Positions 1 through 7,840 of a stretch of DNA of 44,068 bases are shown here, piece by piece. The stretch lies in assembly GCA_003228685.1 (NCBI GenBank), contig QIFC01000107.1, positions 1 to 44,068 of the forward strand. The letters are read 5' to 3'. Position numbers and translations under genes: made by a program. This stretch comes from Chloroflexota bacterium (GTDB taxonomy: Bacteria; Chloroflexota; Dehalococcoidia; DSTF01; RBG-16-68-14). Numbering within the stretch: position 1 is the stretch's first letter; every line of letters begins with the position of its first letter. Below the pieces are notes generated by a model. That model did no database searches. It was not told the origin of the DNA and saw nothing but the letters and a program-made list of their open reading frames with translations.

Positions 1-121
1 TCCTTCCATGCCCCTCGTAGTAGTCCATCCATTTCAGCCGTCTCCGGGCGCTGGCTGAGAGTTCCGCGCTCCGGCCCGAGAGCCAGAGCGCTTTCGGTGC
101 GGTTCCACTGACAATACGCAT
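1..121 (-). CDS. Integrase-type transposase, N-terminal fragment running off the window
   Basis: Read on the minus strand from an ATG at 121, the frame stays open to the window edge and gives about 40 residues. They include ARRRLKWMDYYEGHG. This resembles the start of the helix-turn-helix region of IS481/IS3-type integrase transposases, which usually continue with a DNA-binding HTH and then an rve/DDE catalytic core. Only the N-terminus is visible, so neither the catalytic residues nor the family can be verified. It sits just downstream of rplT, where insertion would not disturb the ribosomal operon. The family call rests on remembered similarity of this short segment. Confidence 0.55.
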   Translation of the reverse strand, partial: MRIVSGTAPKALWLSGRSAELSASARRRLKWMDYYEGHGR

Positions 122-165
122 AGCGACACCATTCTAGGTGTCACCAATGTATCTGAACGAGTACA
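1..165 (-). mobile_element. Possible terminal part of an insertion sequence
   Basis: The transposase-like start at 121 is preceded by a short leader that begins, on the minus strand, with TGTACTCGTTC at 165-155. TGT-starting ends are common in IS481-type elements, so the element boundary may lie near 165. The stretch 166-209 up to the rplT stop has no feature I recognise. The boundary is a guess, because the other end and any target duplication lie outside the window. Confidence 0.3.
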
Positions 166-209
166 GCCGGCTTGCTGAAGGGTGGGGTTAGCTTAGCGTG
201 CGGCCACGT

Positions 210-572
210 CTAGCCCGTAGCTAGGGCGGTCTTTGCCTGCTCCGCAATGGAGGCGAATGCCTCCGGCTCGCGTACGGCAAGGTCTGCGAGCACTTTCCGG
301 TCCAGGTCCACGCCGGCCTTGGAGAGACCGTTGATGAAACGGCCGTAGGTGATGCCGTTCTCGCGGGCCGCGGCGTTGATGCGCATGATCCAGAGGCGTC
401 TGAACTGGCCCTTTCTATCGCGCCTGTCCCGGTAGGCGTAGTCGAGAGCGTGAATGACCGATTCGTTGGCGCGGCGAAAGACCTTGTGGCGCAGGCCCTT
501 GTGGCCTTTGGCCATCTTGAGGATCTTCTTGTGGCGCCTCTTTGCGGCTACCCCTCGTTTGACTCGACTCAT
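210..572 (-). CDS. rplT: Large ribosomal subunit protein bL20
   Basis: 120 residues, the usual length for bL20. The protein begins [19 protein letters not shown], the basic N-terminal extension that threads into 23S rRNA. It continues with the conserved core that includes [16 protein letters not shown]. bL20 is needed for early assembly of the 50S subunit. It is the last gene of infC-rpmI-rplT, 12 bp after the rpmI stop. In some bacteria L20 autoregulates this operon by binding the leader; no such site was identified here. Confidence 0.97.
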   Translation of the reverse strand: MSRVKRGVAAKRRHKKILKMAKGHKGLRHKVFRRANESVIHALDYAYRDRRDRKGQFRRLWIMRINAAARENGITYGRFINGLSKAGVDLDRKVLADLAVREPEAFASIAEQAKTALATG

Positions 573-584
573 CGCATAGCCCCC

Positions 585-785
585 TTATCCCGCGTACGGG
601 AGCAGTCTGCGCATGCGCTTGCGGACGGTCTTCGAGACGACGAGCATCTCGTCGAATTGGCCCTTTGAACGCCGGTGCTTCTTCCTGCGGAAGTTATTCA
701 CGCCGCCCTTTCGGCGCGTGATCTTCCCGCGGCCGGTAACGCCCAGGCGGCCGTACGCTCCCTTGTGTGTCTTCTGCTTTGGCAT
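585..785 (-). CDS. rpmI: Large ribosomal subunit protein bL35
   Basis: 66 residues beginning MPKQKTHKGAYGRLGVTGRG and ending in the basic segment KRMRRLLPYAG, typical of bL35. The open frame extends 23 codons further upstream, but the ATG at 785 gives the normal family N-terminus, and the extra codons overlap infC. It lies 1 bp after the infC stop and is probably translationally coupled to it. bL35 is a small structural protein of the 50S subunit. Confidence 0.96.
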   Translation of the reverse strand: MPKQKTHKGAYGRLGVTGRGKITRRKGGVNNFRRKKHRRSKGQFDEMLVVSKTVRKRMRRLLPYAG

Positions 786-786
786 G

Positions 787-1371
787 TCAGTTACTCGTCG
801 CGACCTTTGGCTCGCCTTTCGGCTCGCGCTTTGGTTGTTTCTGCTGGGCGCCACCGCTCTTACCGCTCAGCGGCCCCAGGATCATGTTCATAAACCGGCC
901 TTCCATAGTCGGAGGCTTTTCGACCGTGGAGATTTCGCTCATCTCTTCTCGCACCCGCGTGAGCAGCGCCCGTCCGATTTCGGGATGAGCGTTTTCGCGT
1001 CCACGGAACATGACAGAGAGCTTGACCTTGTCGCCTTCCTTCAGGAACCGTTCCGCTCTGCGCATCTTCAGTGCCAGGTCGTGGTCCCCAATCTTCACCT
1101 TCAGCCTGACTTCTCGCAGCTCACCGTGGTGCTGCGTCTTTCCCGCGCTCTTCTCGCGCTTGGCCTGATCGTATAGGTACTTGCCATAGTCTAGAAACCG
1201 GCAGACGGGAGGCACTGCACCGGAGGCGACTTCGACTAGGTCGAGCCCCCGTTCACGGGCCTGAGCCAGCGCGTCCCTGGTTGGCATTACGCCAAGCCGC
1301 TCACCATCGTCCCCGATGACGAGGACTTCGGGAGCGCGGATGCGCTCATTTCGCCTAACTTCGCGAGCTAT
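787..1371 (-). CDS. infC: Translation initiation factor IF-3, with a non-AUG (AUA) start
   Basis: IF-3 binds the 30S subunit and checks start-codon/initiator-tRNA pairing. The C-terminal domain is clear (DLALKMRRAERFLKEGDKVK, MFRGRENAHPEIG). The first in-frame ATG (1287) would cut off the conserved start of the N-terminal domain. Upstream in the same frame the sequence encodes VRRNERIRAPEVLVIGDDGE, which matches the family N-terminus. Between the upstream in-frame stop and this segment there is no ATG, GTG or TTG. ATA at 1369-1371 is preceded by GAAGG seven bases away and gives 194 residues. Rare AUU/AUA/AUC starts on infC are a known autoregulatory device, since IF-3 rejects them. The exact codon is an inference; the N-terminal extension itself is seen in sequence. 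Confidence 0.9.
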   Translation of the reverse strand: MAREVRRNERIRAPEVLVIGDDGERLGVMPTRDALAQARERGLDLVEVASGAVPPVCRFLDYGKYLYDQAKREKSAGKTQHHGELREVRLKVKIGDHDLALKMRRAERFLKEGDKVKLSVMFRGRENAHPEIGRALLTRVREEMSEISTVEKPPTMEGRFMNMILGPLSGKSGGAQQKQPKREPKGEPKVATSN

Positions 1372-1456
1372 GCCTGTACCTTCGAGCTTCGCCGGTCTAT
1401 TGTCATATCTAGGCGGTAATCATAGCGAATCATTGAATCTAGCGTCAACGCGCGAC

Positions 1457-1975
1457 CTACAGCACGACGAGCAGCTTGGTTCCCTGCTCGACGCGTTCGC
1501 CGATCGAGGCGTATACGGCCTTCACGGTTCCCGATCGGCGAGCATGGAGGTCATTCTGCATTTTCATCGCTTCAACCACGATCACCACCTGGCCCTTTTC
1601 GACCTCGTCGCCTGGTTCAACCAAGACATCCTGGACGACCCCCGCCATGGGTGAGGTGAGGACCCACTCTCCATCTTCGGTTTCAGCGTCCAGGTCTGCG
1701 GCTTCGCCTTCTGGCCTGCGACCCCGGAGCGGCCCAGGTGTCGTGATGGCGAAGGAGCGCGTACCGATGACGACGTGGTAGCTGTTCGGCCCCTCCTCAG
1801 CGAAGACGTCGGAGGGTCTCTTGTCGAGCAGCAGCGAATAGCGGGCGCTATCGCCCATGCGCTCTAGTTCGAGTTGGTACCAGGTATCGCCAAGCTCGAC
1901 ACGGTAGCCGCCGTCCTGCTCTTCGACTTCTAGCTCGTGCTCTTCGCTGCCCAGCGTCAGCTTGTACGTTGCCAT
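1457..1975 (-). CDS. accB: Biotin carboxyl carrier protein / biotinyl domain of an acyl-CoA carboxylase
   Basis: 172 residues from ATG 1975. The C-terminal 75 residues form a biotinyl/lipoyl domain with the biotinylation motif VEAMKMQND. The lysine between the two methionines is the biotin attachment site. The N-terminal ~80 residues (MATYKLTLGSEEHELEVEEQ) resemble the BT-type domain found before the carrier in propionyl/acyl-CoA carboxylase alpha chains rather than the short Pro/Ala linker of E. coli AccB. It follows accC by 4 bp and works with it: AccC carboxylates the biotin. No carboxyltransferase gene is in the window, so the final acyl-CoA substrate cannot be told. Confidence 0.88.
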   Translation of the reverse strand: MATYKLTLGSEEHELEVEEQDGGYRVELGDTWYQLELERMGDSARYSLLLDKRPSDVFAEEGPNSYHVVIGTRSFAITTPGPLRGRRPEGEAADLDAETEDGEWVLTSPMAGVVQDVLVEPGDEVEKGQVVIVVEAMKMQNDLHARRSGTVKAVYASIGERVEQGTKLLVVL

Positions 1976-1979
1976 GGAC

Positions 1980-3506
1980 TTAGGACCGCCACCCACGGCG
2001 CTGCGCGAGCGAGCGGCCTCCGAGGAATCGCTCCCGGCCCGCTGAGCGCCAGTAGTCCGTTGGGCCAGTGGTAGTGCTTGCGGCGGGAGCCCGGCGCTTC
2101 CTCTGGTGAGCGAGCACAGCGGCGACGAGCAGGGCGGTCTTTTCGTCTGGATGCCCGTCGGGGTCCTCCATTTCAAACTCTTCTTCGAGCCAGCTCGTAT
2201 GAAATTCGCCGCGGAGGAAGCGCTCGTCGGACAGGAGCTGGAGATGAAACGGAATGTTGGTCTGGATCCCGACAACGACATATTCGTTGAGCGCCCGGAT
2301 CATGCGTTGGATCGCCATGTCGCGGTTGGCGCCCCATGTGATCAGCTTCGCGAGCATCGGGTCGTAGTGGTAGGCGACCTCCCCGCCGCTGAAGAGCGAA
2401 GAGTCCACGCGCACCCCTGGCCCTGACGGTTCTTCTACCCAGTCAATGCGCCCGAGCGACGGGAGGAAATTGTTGTAGGGGTCCTCCGCCGCAATCCGGC
2501 ACTCAATCGCGTGGCCGGTGGGCTTAATGTCCTCCTGTGAGAACGAGAGCGCTTCTCCCGAGGCGATGCGGATCTGGTCGGCGACGATGTCGCGGCCGAT
2601 GCACAGCTCGGTGACCGGGTGCTCCACCTGCAGGCGGGTGTTGACCTCCAGGAAGTAGAAGTTCTTGTCCTCGTCGACGAGGAACTCGACGGTGCCGGCG
2701 TTTTCGTACTTGGAGGCCTTGGCCGCTTCGACCGCCGCCGCCCACATGCGCGCTCGCAGGTCGTCGTCGATCGCGATTGATGGCGTTTCTTCGAGGAGCT
2801 TCTGGTGCCGTCGCTGGATGGAGCACTCGCGTTCTCCCAGCGCGACGGCGTTTCCCTTGCTGTCGGCGATCACCTGCACCTCGACGTGTCGCACGCGAGA
2901 GAGGTACTTCTCCACGAAGACGGCGTCGTGGCCGAACGCGGCCGCGGCTTCGCTGGAGGCCATCTTCAGCGCGTTCTCCAACTCCGACGCTTCGTGGACG
3001 AGCCGTATGCCCTTGCCACCACCGCCTGCGGCAGCCTTGACCATGACCGGGAAGCCGATCTCTTTGGCGACGCGTGCCGCCTCCTTCGCGTCGACTTCGC
3101 CCTCTGTGCCCGGCACGACCGGCACGCCGGCCTTCATCATCAGGCGGCGGGCAGAGACCTTGTCTCCCAGGAGGCGCATCGCTTTGCCGGATGGGCCGAT
3201 GAACTTCTTGCGCGCCTTCCGGACGGCATCGGCGAAGTCGGCGTTCTCTCCTAGGAAGCCGTACCCAGGATGGACGGCATCAGCTTTGGAGTCTTTGGCC
3301 GCCTGGAGGACCTTCGGAATGTTCAGGTAACTTTCGAGCGGCGGACCAGGGCCCAGCAGATACGCTTCGTCCGCGTAGCGGACGTGGAGCGAGAAACGGT
3401 CGGCGTCTGAGTATACGGCGACCGTCCCGGTACCCATCTCGCGGCACGTCCGCATGATGCGCAGCGCAATTTCGCCTCGGTTAGCTACGAGAACTTTCTT
3501 GATCAT
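1980..3506 (-). CDS. accC: Biotin carboxylase subunit of acetyl/acyl-CoA carboxylase
   Basis: 508 residues from ATG 3506, beginning MIKKVLVANRGEIALRIMRT, the canonical start. ATP-grasp features are visible: KAAAGGGGKGIRLV (glycine-rich loop), ERECSIQRRHQKLLEE and EVNTRLQVEHPVTE. The enzyme carboxylates biotin on its carrier using ATP and bicarbonate. It is about 50 residues longer than E. coli AccC; the basic, Arg/Ala/Thr-rich tail after residue ~450 is not a domain I recognise. It lies directly upstream of accB and has its own promoter-like sequence, so the pair may be transcribed separately from the genes before it. Confidence 0.94.
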   Translation of the reverse strand: MIKKVLVANRGEIALRIMRTCREMGTGTVAVYSDADRFSLHVRYADEAYLLGPGPPLESYLNIPKVLQAAKDSKADAVHPGYGFLGENADFADAVRKARKKFIGPSGKAMRLLGDKVSARRLMMKAGVPVVPGTEGEVDAKEAARVAKEIGFPVMVKAAAGGGGKGIRLVHEASELENALKMASSEAAAAFGHDAVFVEKYLSRVRHVEVQVIADSKGNAVALGERECSIQRRHQKLLEETPSIAIDDDLRARMWAAAVEAAKASKYENAGTVEFLVDEDKNFYFLEVNTRLQVEHPVTELCIGRDIVADQIRIASGEALSFSQEDIKPTGHAIECRIAAEDPYNNFLPSLGRIDWVEEPSGPGVRVDSSLFSGGEVAYHYDPMLAKLITWGANRDMAIQRMIRALNEYVVVGIQTNIPFHLQLLSDERFLRGEFHTSWLEEEFEMEDPDGHPDEKTALLVAAVLAHQRKRRAPAASTTTGPTDYWRSAGRERFLGGRSLAQRRGWRS

Positions 3507-3525
3507 AGGTTTGTTTGCGTGACGG

Positions 3526-3554
3526 AATGTAACACGGGCCTTCAAGCCCTGCAA
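3526..3554 (-). promoter_or_regulatory. Predicted sigma70-type promoter of accC
   Basis: On the minus strand, TTGCAG (3554-3549) and TACATT (3531-3526) are separated by 17 bases. Transcription would start near 3519, leaving about 12 bases before the accC ATG with no clear Shine-Dalgarno. This is a prediction by eye. Confidence 0.45.
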
Positions 3555-3582
3555 GGAATCTTAGCCCGCAGGCCGCAGCCAC

Positions 3583-3930
3583 TCAAGGGCCGCGGTAACC
3601 GACGACCTTCGCAAGCTCGATCACCATCAAGATGCCCTTGTCCTTCTCCGTCAGGTCGCCCAGGGTGGCCTCCGTCGCCTGAATGATCGAATCCACGTTG
3701 TCGTTCTCGCAGATGGCAAACATCGTCTTGCGAGGCGCGTCGTCTGCTTGGATCAGGTCCTTGATTGAAGGCATCAATGGCAGGTCATCGAGACGTCCGT
3801 GCTCCTCGATCTCTCGCGTCCCGACACTATCCAGGATCGTGATCGCCGGTGCGCCCGCCTCACGCCAGGCCTTGATGATGTCGTCCAGGAGCCCCAGATC
3901 GTGCAGTACGAGAACCACGGCGCTATGCAT
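3583..3930 (-). CDS. PII-like regulatory protein paired with the antiporter
   Basis: 115 residues. The pattern (AVVLVLHDLGLLDDIIKAW, AGAPAITILDSVG, LDDLPLMPSI, then a ferredoxin-like second half ending GILMVIELAKVVGYRG) fits the PII-like superfamily, small trimeric proteins that bind nucleotides and control a partner. The classical uridylylated T-loop tyrosine of GlnB is not evident. Its start overlaps the end of the antiporter gene by 8 bp, strong evidence of translational coupling. By analogy with PII-like proteins beside bicarbonate or cation transporters, it probably gates the CPA2 antiporter in response to a nucleotide; that role is inferred. Confidence 0.72.
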   Translation of the reverse strand: MHSAVVLVLHDLGLLDDIIKAWREAGAPAITILDSVGTREIEEHGRLDDLPLMPSIKDLIQADDAPRKTMFAICENDNVDSIIQATEATLGDLTEKDKGILMVIELAKVVGYRGP

Positions 3931-5179
3931 GCTCTTCCTCCAACTCTTCCACCTCTTCTTCGCCTGAGAAGACGATCTTCAAGAGGATCGGTGTAATCAG
4001 CGTAGTCGCAAGAATCATCAGGACCATGACGGAGAATAGGTTCGTATCGACCAGGCCCTTGCTCAGCCCCACGGTGGCTACGATCAGGCCCACTTCACCG
4101 CGCGAGACCATGCCCGTTCCAATCTGGATCGAACTCCGGGTGTTCTCGCCGGCAATGCGCGCGCCCAGCCCGCTGCCGAGGATCTTCGACACGACCGCGA
4201 TCACCGTGATGACGATCAGCAAGATCACATCGGAGCCCGCGAAGTTGCTCGCGTCGGCCGACAGGCCGACGCCGACAAAGAAGATCGGGACGAAGAAGCC
4301 GTACGCAATCGTGTGCATCTTCTCATCGATGATGCTGTGGGCCTCGGTCCGCCTCATGAATAGGCCGGCAAGGAACGCGCCCGTGATCATGGCGACGTCA
4401 CCGATGTATTCCGCGAACCAAGCTGATACGAGGGCGACGATAATCGCAACAACGACCACGCCCTCGCTCATCTGAGCGTCGGCTGACCAACGCGCCAGCG
4501 GTGGCAGGACGAACAGCCCGACGATCAGCGCGACGACGAAGAAGAGCGCGACGCGACCGACAATGAGGAACACTTCACCCGCGCCGCCGCCGCCATCAGC
4601 GCTGTCGACCGCGAACGCGGTGAAGAACGAGAGGATCAGCAGCACCAGCACGTCGTCGATCACCGCAGCAGCGAGGATCGAGATGCCCTGCCGCTTCTGG
4701 AGCACGCCCAGTTCCATTAGTGTGCGGGCCGAGATGCTGACGCTCGTCGCGGAGAGGATGATGCCCACGAAGATCGCCTCTTTCGTCGAGAAATCGAAGG
4801 GGAGGGTGACCAAGGTTCCCATCGCGATCGGGAAGATGACTCCCATGGCGCCGGCGAGGAACGCGACTTTGCGGACCTTGTTGACTTCAGCTAGGTCTGT
4901 TTCCAGCCCTGCCAGGAACATGAGGAAGATCACGCCCAGCTCGGCCAGCGTCAAGGTAGTGCCCCTGATGACGTCGCTGTCGAGGTAGTCGAAACTGGAG
5001 ACGCCAAACAGGTTGGGGCCGAAGATGTCGATCACGGACGGGCCCAGGATGACGCCGGCCGCCAGCTCTCCAAGAACGGCCGGCTGCCCGAGCCGCACGG
5101 CAAGCAGGCCGGACAACTTCGCGATTGTAAGGATGATCGCGATGACCACCAGCAGTTCTAGGATGTGCAGCTCTTCCAT
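3923..5179 (-). CDS. CPA2-family cation/proton antiporter (Kef/Nap type)
   Basis: 418 residues, nearly all hydrophobic, with about 12 predicted membrane segments in the CPA2 pattern (LAVRLGQPAVLGELAAGVIL near the N-terminus; ATSVSISARTLMELG; a central segment with VIDDVLVLLILS). The DD pair in that last segment matches the ion-binding aspartates of this family. The protein exchanges Na+ or K+ for H+ across the cytoplasmic membrane. It lacks the cytosolic RCK domain of KefB/KefC; regulation may instead come from the overlapping PII-like gene. The short acidic tail (GEEEVEELEEEHA) is unusual. The transported ion cannot be decided from sequence. Confidence 0.88.
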   Translation of the reverse strand: MEELHILELLVVIAIILTIAKLSGLLAVRLGQPAVLGELAAGVILGPSVIDIFGPNLFGVSSFDYLDSDVIRGTTLTLAELGVIFLMFLAGLETDLAEVNKVRKVAFLAGAMGVIFPIAMGTLVTLPFDFSTKEAIFVGIILSATSVSISARTLMELGVLQKRQGISILAAAVIDDVLVLLILSFFTAFAVDSADGGGGAGEVFLIVGRVALFFVVALIVGLFVLPPLARWSADAQMSEGVVVVAIIVALVSAWFAEYIGDVAMITGAFLAGLFMRRTEAHSIIDEKMHTIAYGFFVPIFFVGVGLSADASNFAGSDVILLIVITVIAVVSKILGSGLGARIAGENTRSSIQIGTGMVSRGEVGLIVATVGLSKGLVDTNLFSVMVLMILATTLITPILLKIVFSGEEEVEELEEEHA

Positions 5180-5191
5180 CGCGTCTCCCGA

Positions 5192-5686
5192 TTACGCTCC
5201 CGACGTGACGGCTGGTGCTTCTGCCAAGAACTGCCGCGCCCGCTTTGCGAACGATTCAACTTCGTCGCGAGGCGGCGTTGCGCCGCTCCGCAGCATGTCG
5301 ACCTGCAGGGAGGGCCCGGGCTTCTCGTGACTCTCGCTCAGCTTGTTCCACGAAGGCTGTAGCACGAAGTGGATGTGGCCGGGCGTCCACCCGGCGTGGG
5401 ACCAAAGGCATACGTATACCTGGTCCGGCTCAACGATGGCTTCGATTGTTGATGTGCTTCGCTGCAGCAGCGGCCCAAGCTCCGCCGTCTCCTCCGCCGT
5501 CAGGTCCGCGACGTGCAGACAATGCCGGAGCGGCTTCACGATGAGCGCTCCAACGCCGAACGGCCCGATGCAATGCTCGACCGTCCAGTGCTCGGTGGCG
5601 TAGATGCGGCCACCGGGAAGGTCCTGCCTGCCGTTGTTAAGGTCGCAGGCCAGGCACCCCTCGACGTCATGTCCTGATTCAGTCAT
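5192..5686 (-). CDS. HIT-family nucleotide hydrolase/transferase
   Basis: 164 residues with the histidine-triad signature GHIHFVLQP near residue 120, preceded by H in WSHAGWTPG, and an N-terminal CLAC pair that in many HIT proteins helps bind zinc. HIT proteins hydrolyse or transfer nucleotidyl groups from substrates such as dinucleoside polyphosphates or AMP-lysine. The triad is HAGWTPGHIH rather than a compact HxHxH, so this may be a diverged branch. It lies 12 bp upstream of the antiporter gene in the same direction and ~55 bp downstream of thrS. The substrate is unknown. Confidence 0.75.
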   Translation of the reverse strand: MTESGHDVEGCLACDLNNGRQDLPGGRIYATEHWTVEHCIGPFGVGALIVKPLRHCLHVADLTAEETAELGPLLQRSTSTIEAIVEPDQVYVCLWSHAGWTPGHIHFVLQPSWNKLSESHEKPGPSLQVDMLRSGATPPRDEVESFAKRARQFLAEAPAVTSGA

Positions 5687-5740
5687 CTAGCATCCTGCTG
5701 GCGGTCACAAGCCTATGATTGACGAGAACGCGCCCGTGGG

Positions 5741-7495
5741 TCAATCGCTGCTCATGGCCGTGGTGATCTCGTCCTTCAAACGGTCGATCACTTGGAAGAG
5801 CGGAAGGGCGCCGAGGTCATCGCCGGACCGCTGGCGCACCGCGACTGCGTTCGCCTCCTCTTCCTTGTCCCCAACCACGAGCATGTAGGGGACCTTTTGC
5901 ATCTGCGCATCGCGGATCTTCGCCTGCATCCGCTCGCCCCTGTCGTCGAGTTCGACGCGCAGGTCTTCAGCCCGCAAGTCATCGACGACCCGGCGCGCGT
6001 AGTCATTGTGGCGGTCCGCAATGGGGATCACCACGGCCTGCACCGGCGCCAGCCAGAGCGGGAACGCGCCGCCGTACAGCTCGATCAGGTAGGCCATCAT
6101 TCGCTCCATGGTGCTGATGACGCCTCGATGGATGATCACCGGCCGGTGCTCCGCACCGTCTTCGCCGATGTAGCTCAGGTCGAATTGTCTGGGTAGGTGG
6201 AAGTCGATCTGGACGGTGGAGTAGGTCTCTTCGCGCCCCATCAGGCCGGCGAACTGGATGTCCAGCTTAGGGCCGTAGAACGCCGCTTCGCCGGCCACTT
6301 CGGTGTATGGCAAGCCGATGTCGTCCATGGCTCCTCGCAGCGTGTCCTCAGCCACGTCCCACATCTCGTCGTTGCCGGCGTACTTCTCCTTGTCGTCGGG
6401 ATCGCGAAGAGAGAGCTGATATGAGTACTCAGTGATGCCGAGGATGTCGTACGCCCGCTCGACGAGCTGCATCACGCCGGAGAACTCTTCCTTCACCTGT
6501 TCTGGCGCGCAGAAGATGTGGGCGTCGTTCAACGTCATCGCGCGGACGCGGCTGAGGCCGCCTACGACGCCTGAGCGCTCCCACCGATACATCGTCCCTA
6601 GCTCGGCGAGCCGGATCGGCAGCTCGCGATAGCTATGCAGCTTAGAGGCGTAGATGAGGATGTGATGCGGGCAGTTCATGGGCCGCAGCACCATCTGCTC
6701 GTGCTCCAATTCCATGGGAGGGAACATGTCGTCTTTGAAGTGGTCCCAGTGGCCGGAGCGCTCGTACAGTTCGCGCTTGCCAAGATGCGGGCTGTAGACG
6801 TGCTGGTAGCCGGCCTCTCGCTCCAGGCCCGTGATGAACTCCTCCAGCTTCCTGCGGACGGTTGCGCCCTTGGGCAGCCAGAGCGGAAGGCCCGCGCCGA
6901 TGTCCTCATGCGTGGTAAACAGCTCGAGTTCGCGGCCGAGCCGCCGATGATCCCGGCGCCGCGCATCCTCGACGCGCTCCAAGTGCGCGTCGAGTTCCTC
7001 CTGCGTTTCGAACAGCGCCCCGTAGATGCGCTGGAGCATGGTGTTGTTCTCGTCGCCGCGCCAGTACGCGCCGGCGATGTTGGTGAGCTTGAACGCGCCG
7101 ACCTTGCCCGTGCGCTCAACGTGCGGTCCTTCGCACAGGTCCACGAACTTGTTATGGGTGTAGAGGCTGACCTTGTCGTCCTCGATGCCATCGATCAGCT
7201 CCAGCTTGTAGGCTTGATCGGCGAACATCTTGCGCGCCTCTTCTTTGCTGATCTCGCTGTGCTCGAAGGCGTAGTTGCGCTTTATCGTACGGCGCATGCG
7301 CCGGTCGATCTTCGCCAGGTCCTCTTTCGTGAGCGACTCGGGCAACTCGAAATCGTAGTAGAACCCGTGCTCGATGGGCGGGCCGATGGCGAGCTTGGCG
7401 CCCGGCACCAGCTCTAGCACTGCTTCCGCCATGATGTGCGCGGTCGAGTGGCGCATGGCGTACAGGCGTTCGTCCTGCTGAGCTTGCTCTGTCAT
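5741..7495 (-). CDS. thrS: Threonine-tRNA ligase lacking the N-terminal TGS domain
   Basis: 584 residues from ATG 7495. The N2 editing domain is present with HSTAHIMAEAV (HxxxH) and DLCEGPH (Cys/His), which removes mischarged Ser-tRNAThr. The catalytic core has the class II motifs and zinc ligands (MNCPHHILIYASK; RWERSGVVGGLSRVR; NDAHIFC; HRGVISTMERMMAYLIE). A C-terminal anticodon-binding domain starts near residue 480 (PVQAVVIPIADRHNDYARR). Typical bacterial ThrRS is ~640 residues; the missing ~60 N-terminal residues are the TGS domain. The open frame runs upstream of ATG 7495, but that part is the T-box terminator. It is controlled by the T-box leader just upstream. Confidence 0.96.
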   Translation of the reverse strand: MTEQAQQDERLYAMRHSTAHIMAEAVLELVPGAKLAIGPPIEHGFYYDFELPESLTKEDLAKIDRRMRRTIKRNYAFEHSEISKEEARKMFADQAYKLELIDGIEDDKVSLYTHNKFVDLCEGPHVERTGKVGAFKLTNIAGAYWRGDENNTMLQRIYGALFETQEELDAHLERVEDARRRDHRRLGRELELFTTHEDIGAGLPLWLPKGATVRRKLEEFITGLEREAGYQHVYSPHLGKRELYERSGHWDHFKDDMFPPMELEHEQMVLRPMNCPHHILIYASKLHSYRELPIRLAELGTMYRWERSGVVGGLSRVRAMTLNDAHIFCAPEQVKEEFSGVMQLVERAYDILGITEYSYQLSLRDPDDKEKYAGNDEMWDVAEDTLRGAMDDIGLPYTEVAGEAAFYGPKLDIQFAGLMGREETYSTVQIDFHLPRQFDLSYIGEDGAEHRPVIIHRGVISTMERMMAYLIELYGGAFPLWLAPVQAVVIPIADRHNDYARRVVDDLRAEDLRVELDDRGERMQAKIRDAQMQKVPYMLVVGDKEEEANAVAVRQRSGDDLGALPLFQVIDRLKDEITTAMSSD

Positions 7496-7515
7496 GAGTG
7501 GGGCCTTTCTCGATC

Positions 7516-7800
7516 CAAAACGCAACAGCCTCCCGTTTGAGGGACGGGAGGCTGACTCGCGTGGTTCCACCCTCGTTCGGCAGACCCGTCAGGCCTGCCC
7601 TCAACTTGGCCGCTAACGGGTGCCTCCGGAGCTATCTCGGCTCTCCTTCGGAACGCTTGGACGTTCTTCGAACGACCAAACCCTCACAAGAGAACGTCGG
7701 AGCCCAGCTCGCAGGTGGTGTTTGCGGCGCTTCGGCCGGGGCGCTCTCAGCCTTGCGCCCCTCTCTGGCGGCCTTCGTGATGCCGCTACTCGTCCTGGTC
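7516..7800 (-). promoter_or_regulatory. Threonine T-box riboswitch leader of thrS
   Basis: The minus-strand leader contains the T-box core AGGGTGGAACCACGCG at about 7573-7558, which matches the consensus AGGGTGGNACCGCG. It is followed by a terminator hairpin with 11-bp arms (7526-7536 and 7544-7554, 7-base loop) and TTGCGTTTTGG. Stem I begins GACCAGGACGAGTAG near 7800, including the AGTA typical of the S-turn. The specifier loop contains AAACACCACC with ACC at 7719-7717 followed by A; ACC and the overlapping ACA both code for threonine. Uncharged tRNA-Thr would stabilise the antiterminator and allow thrS transcription. The UGGA bulge implies pairing with a UCCA end, so a U discriminator on the tRNA-Thr. 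Confidence 0.9.
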
Positions 7801-7840
7801 GTGGCTGTTTCTATTGAGGCCTGGGCCTCTTGTACGCAAC

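Noticed and set aside
613..1176. Long plus-strand frame opposite infC and rpmI
   Set aside because: It is antisense to clear ribosomal and IF-3 genes, has low-complexity composition and shows no recognisable family.
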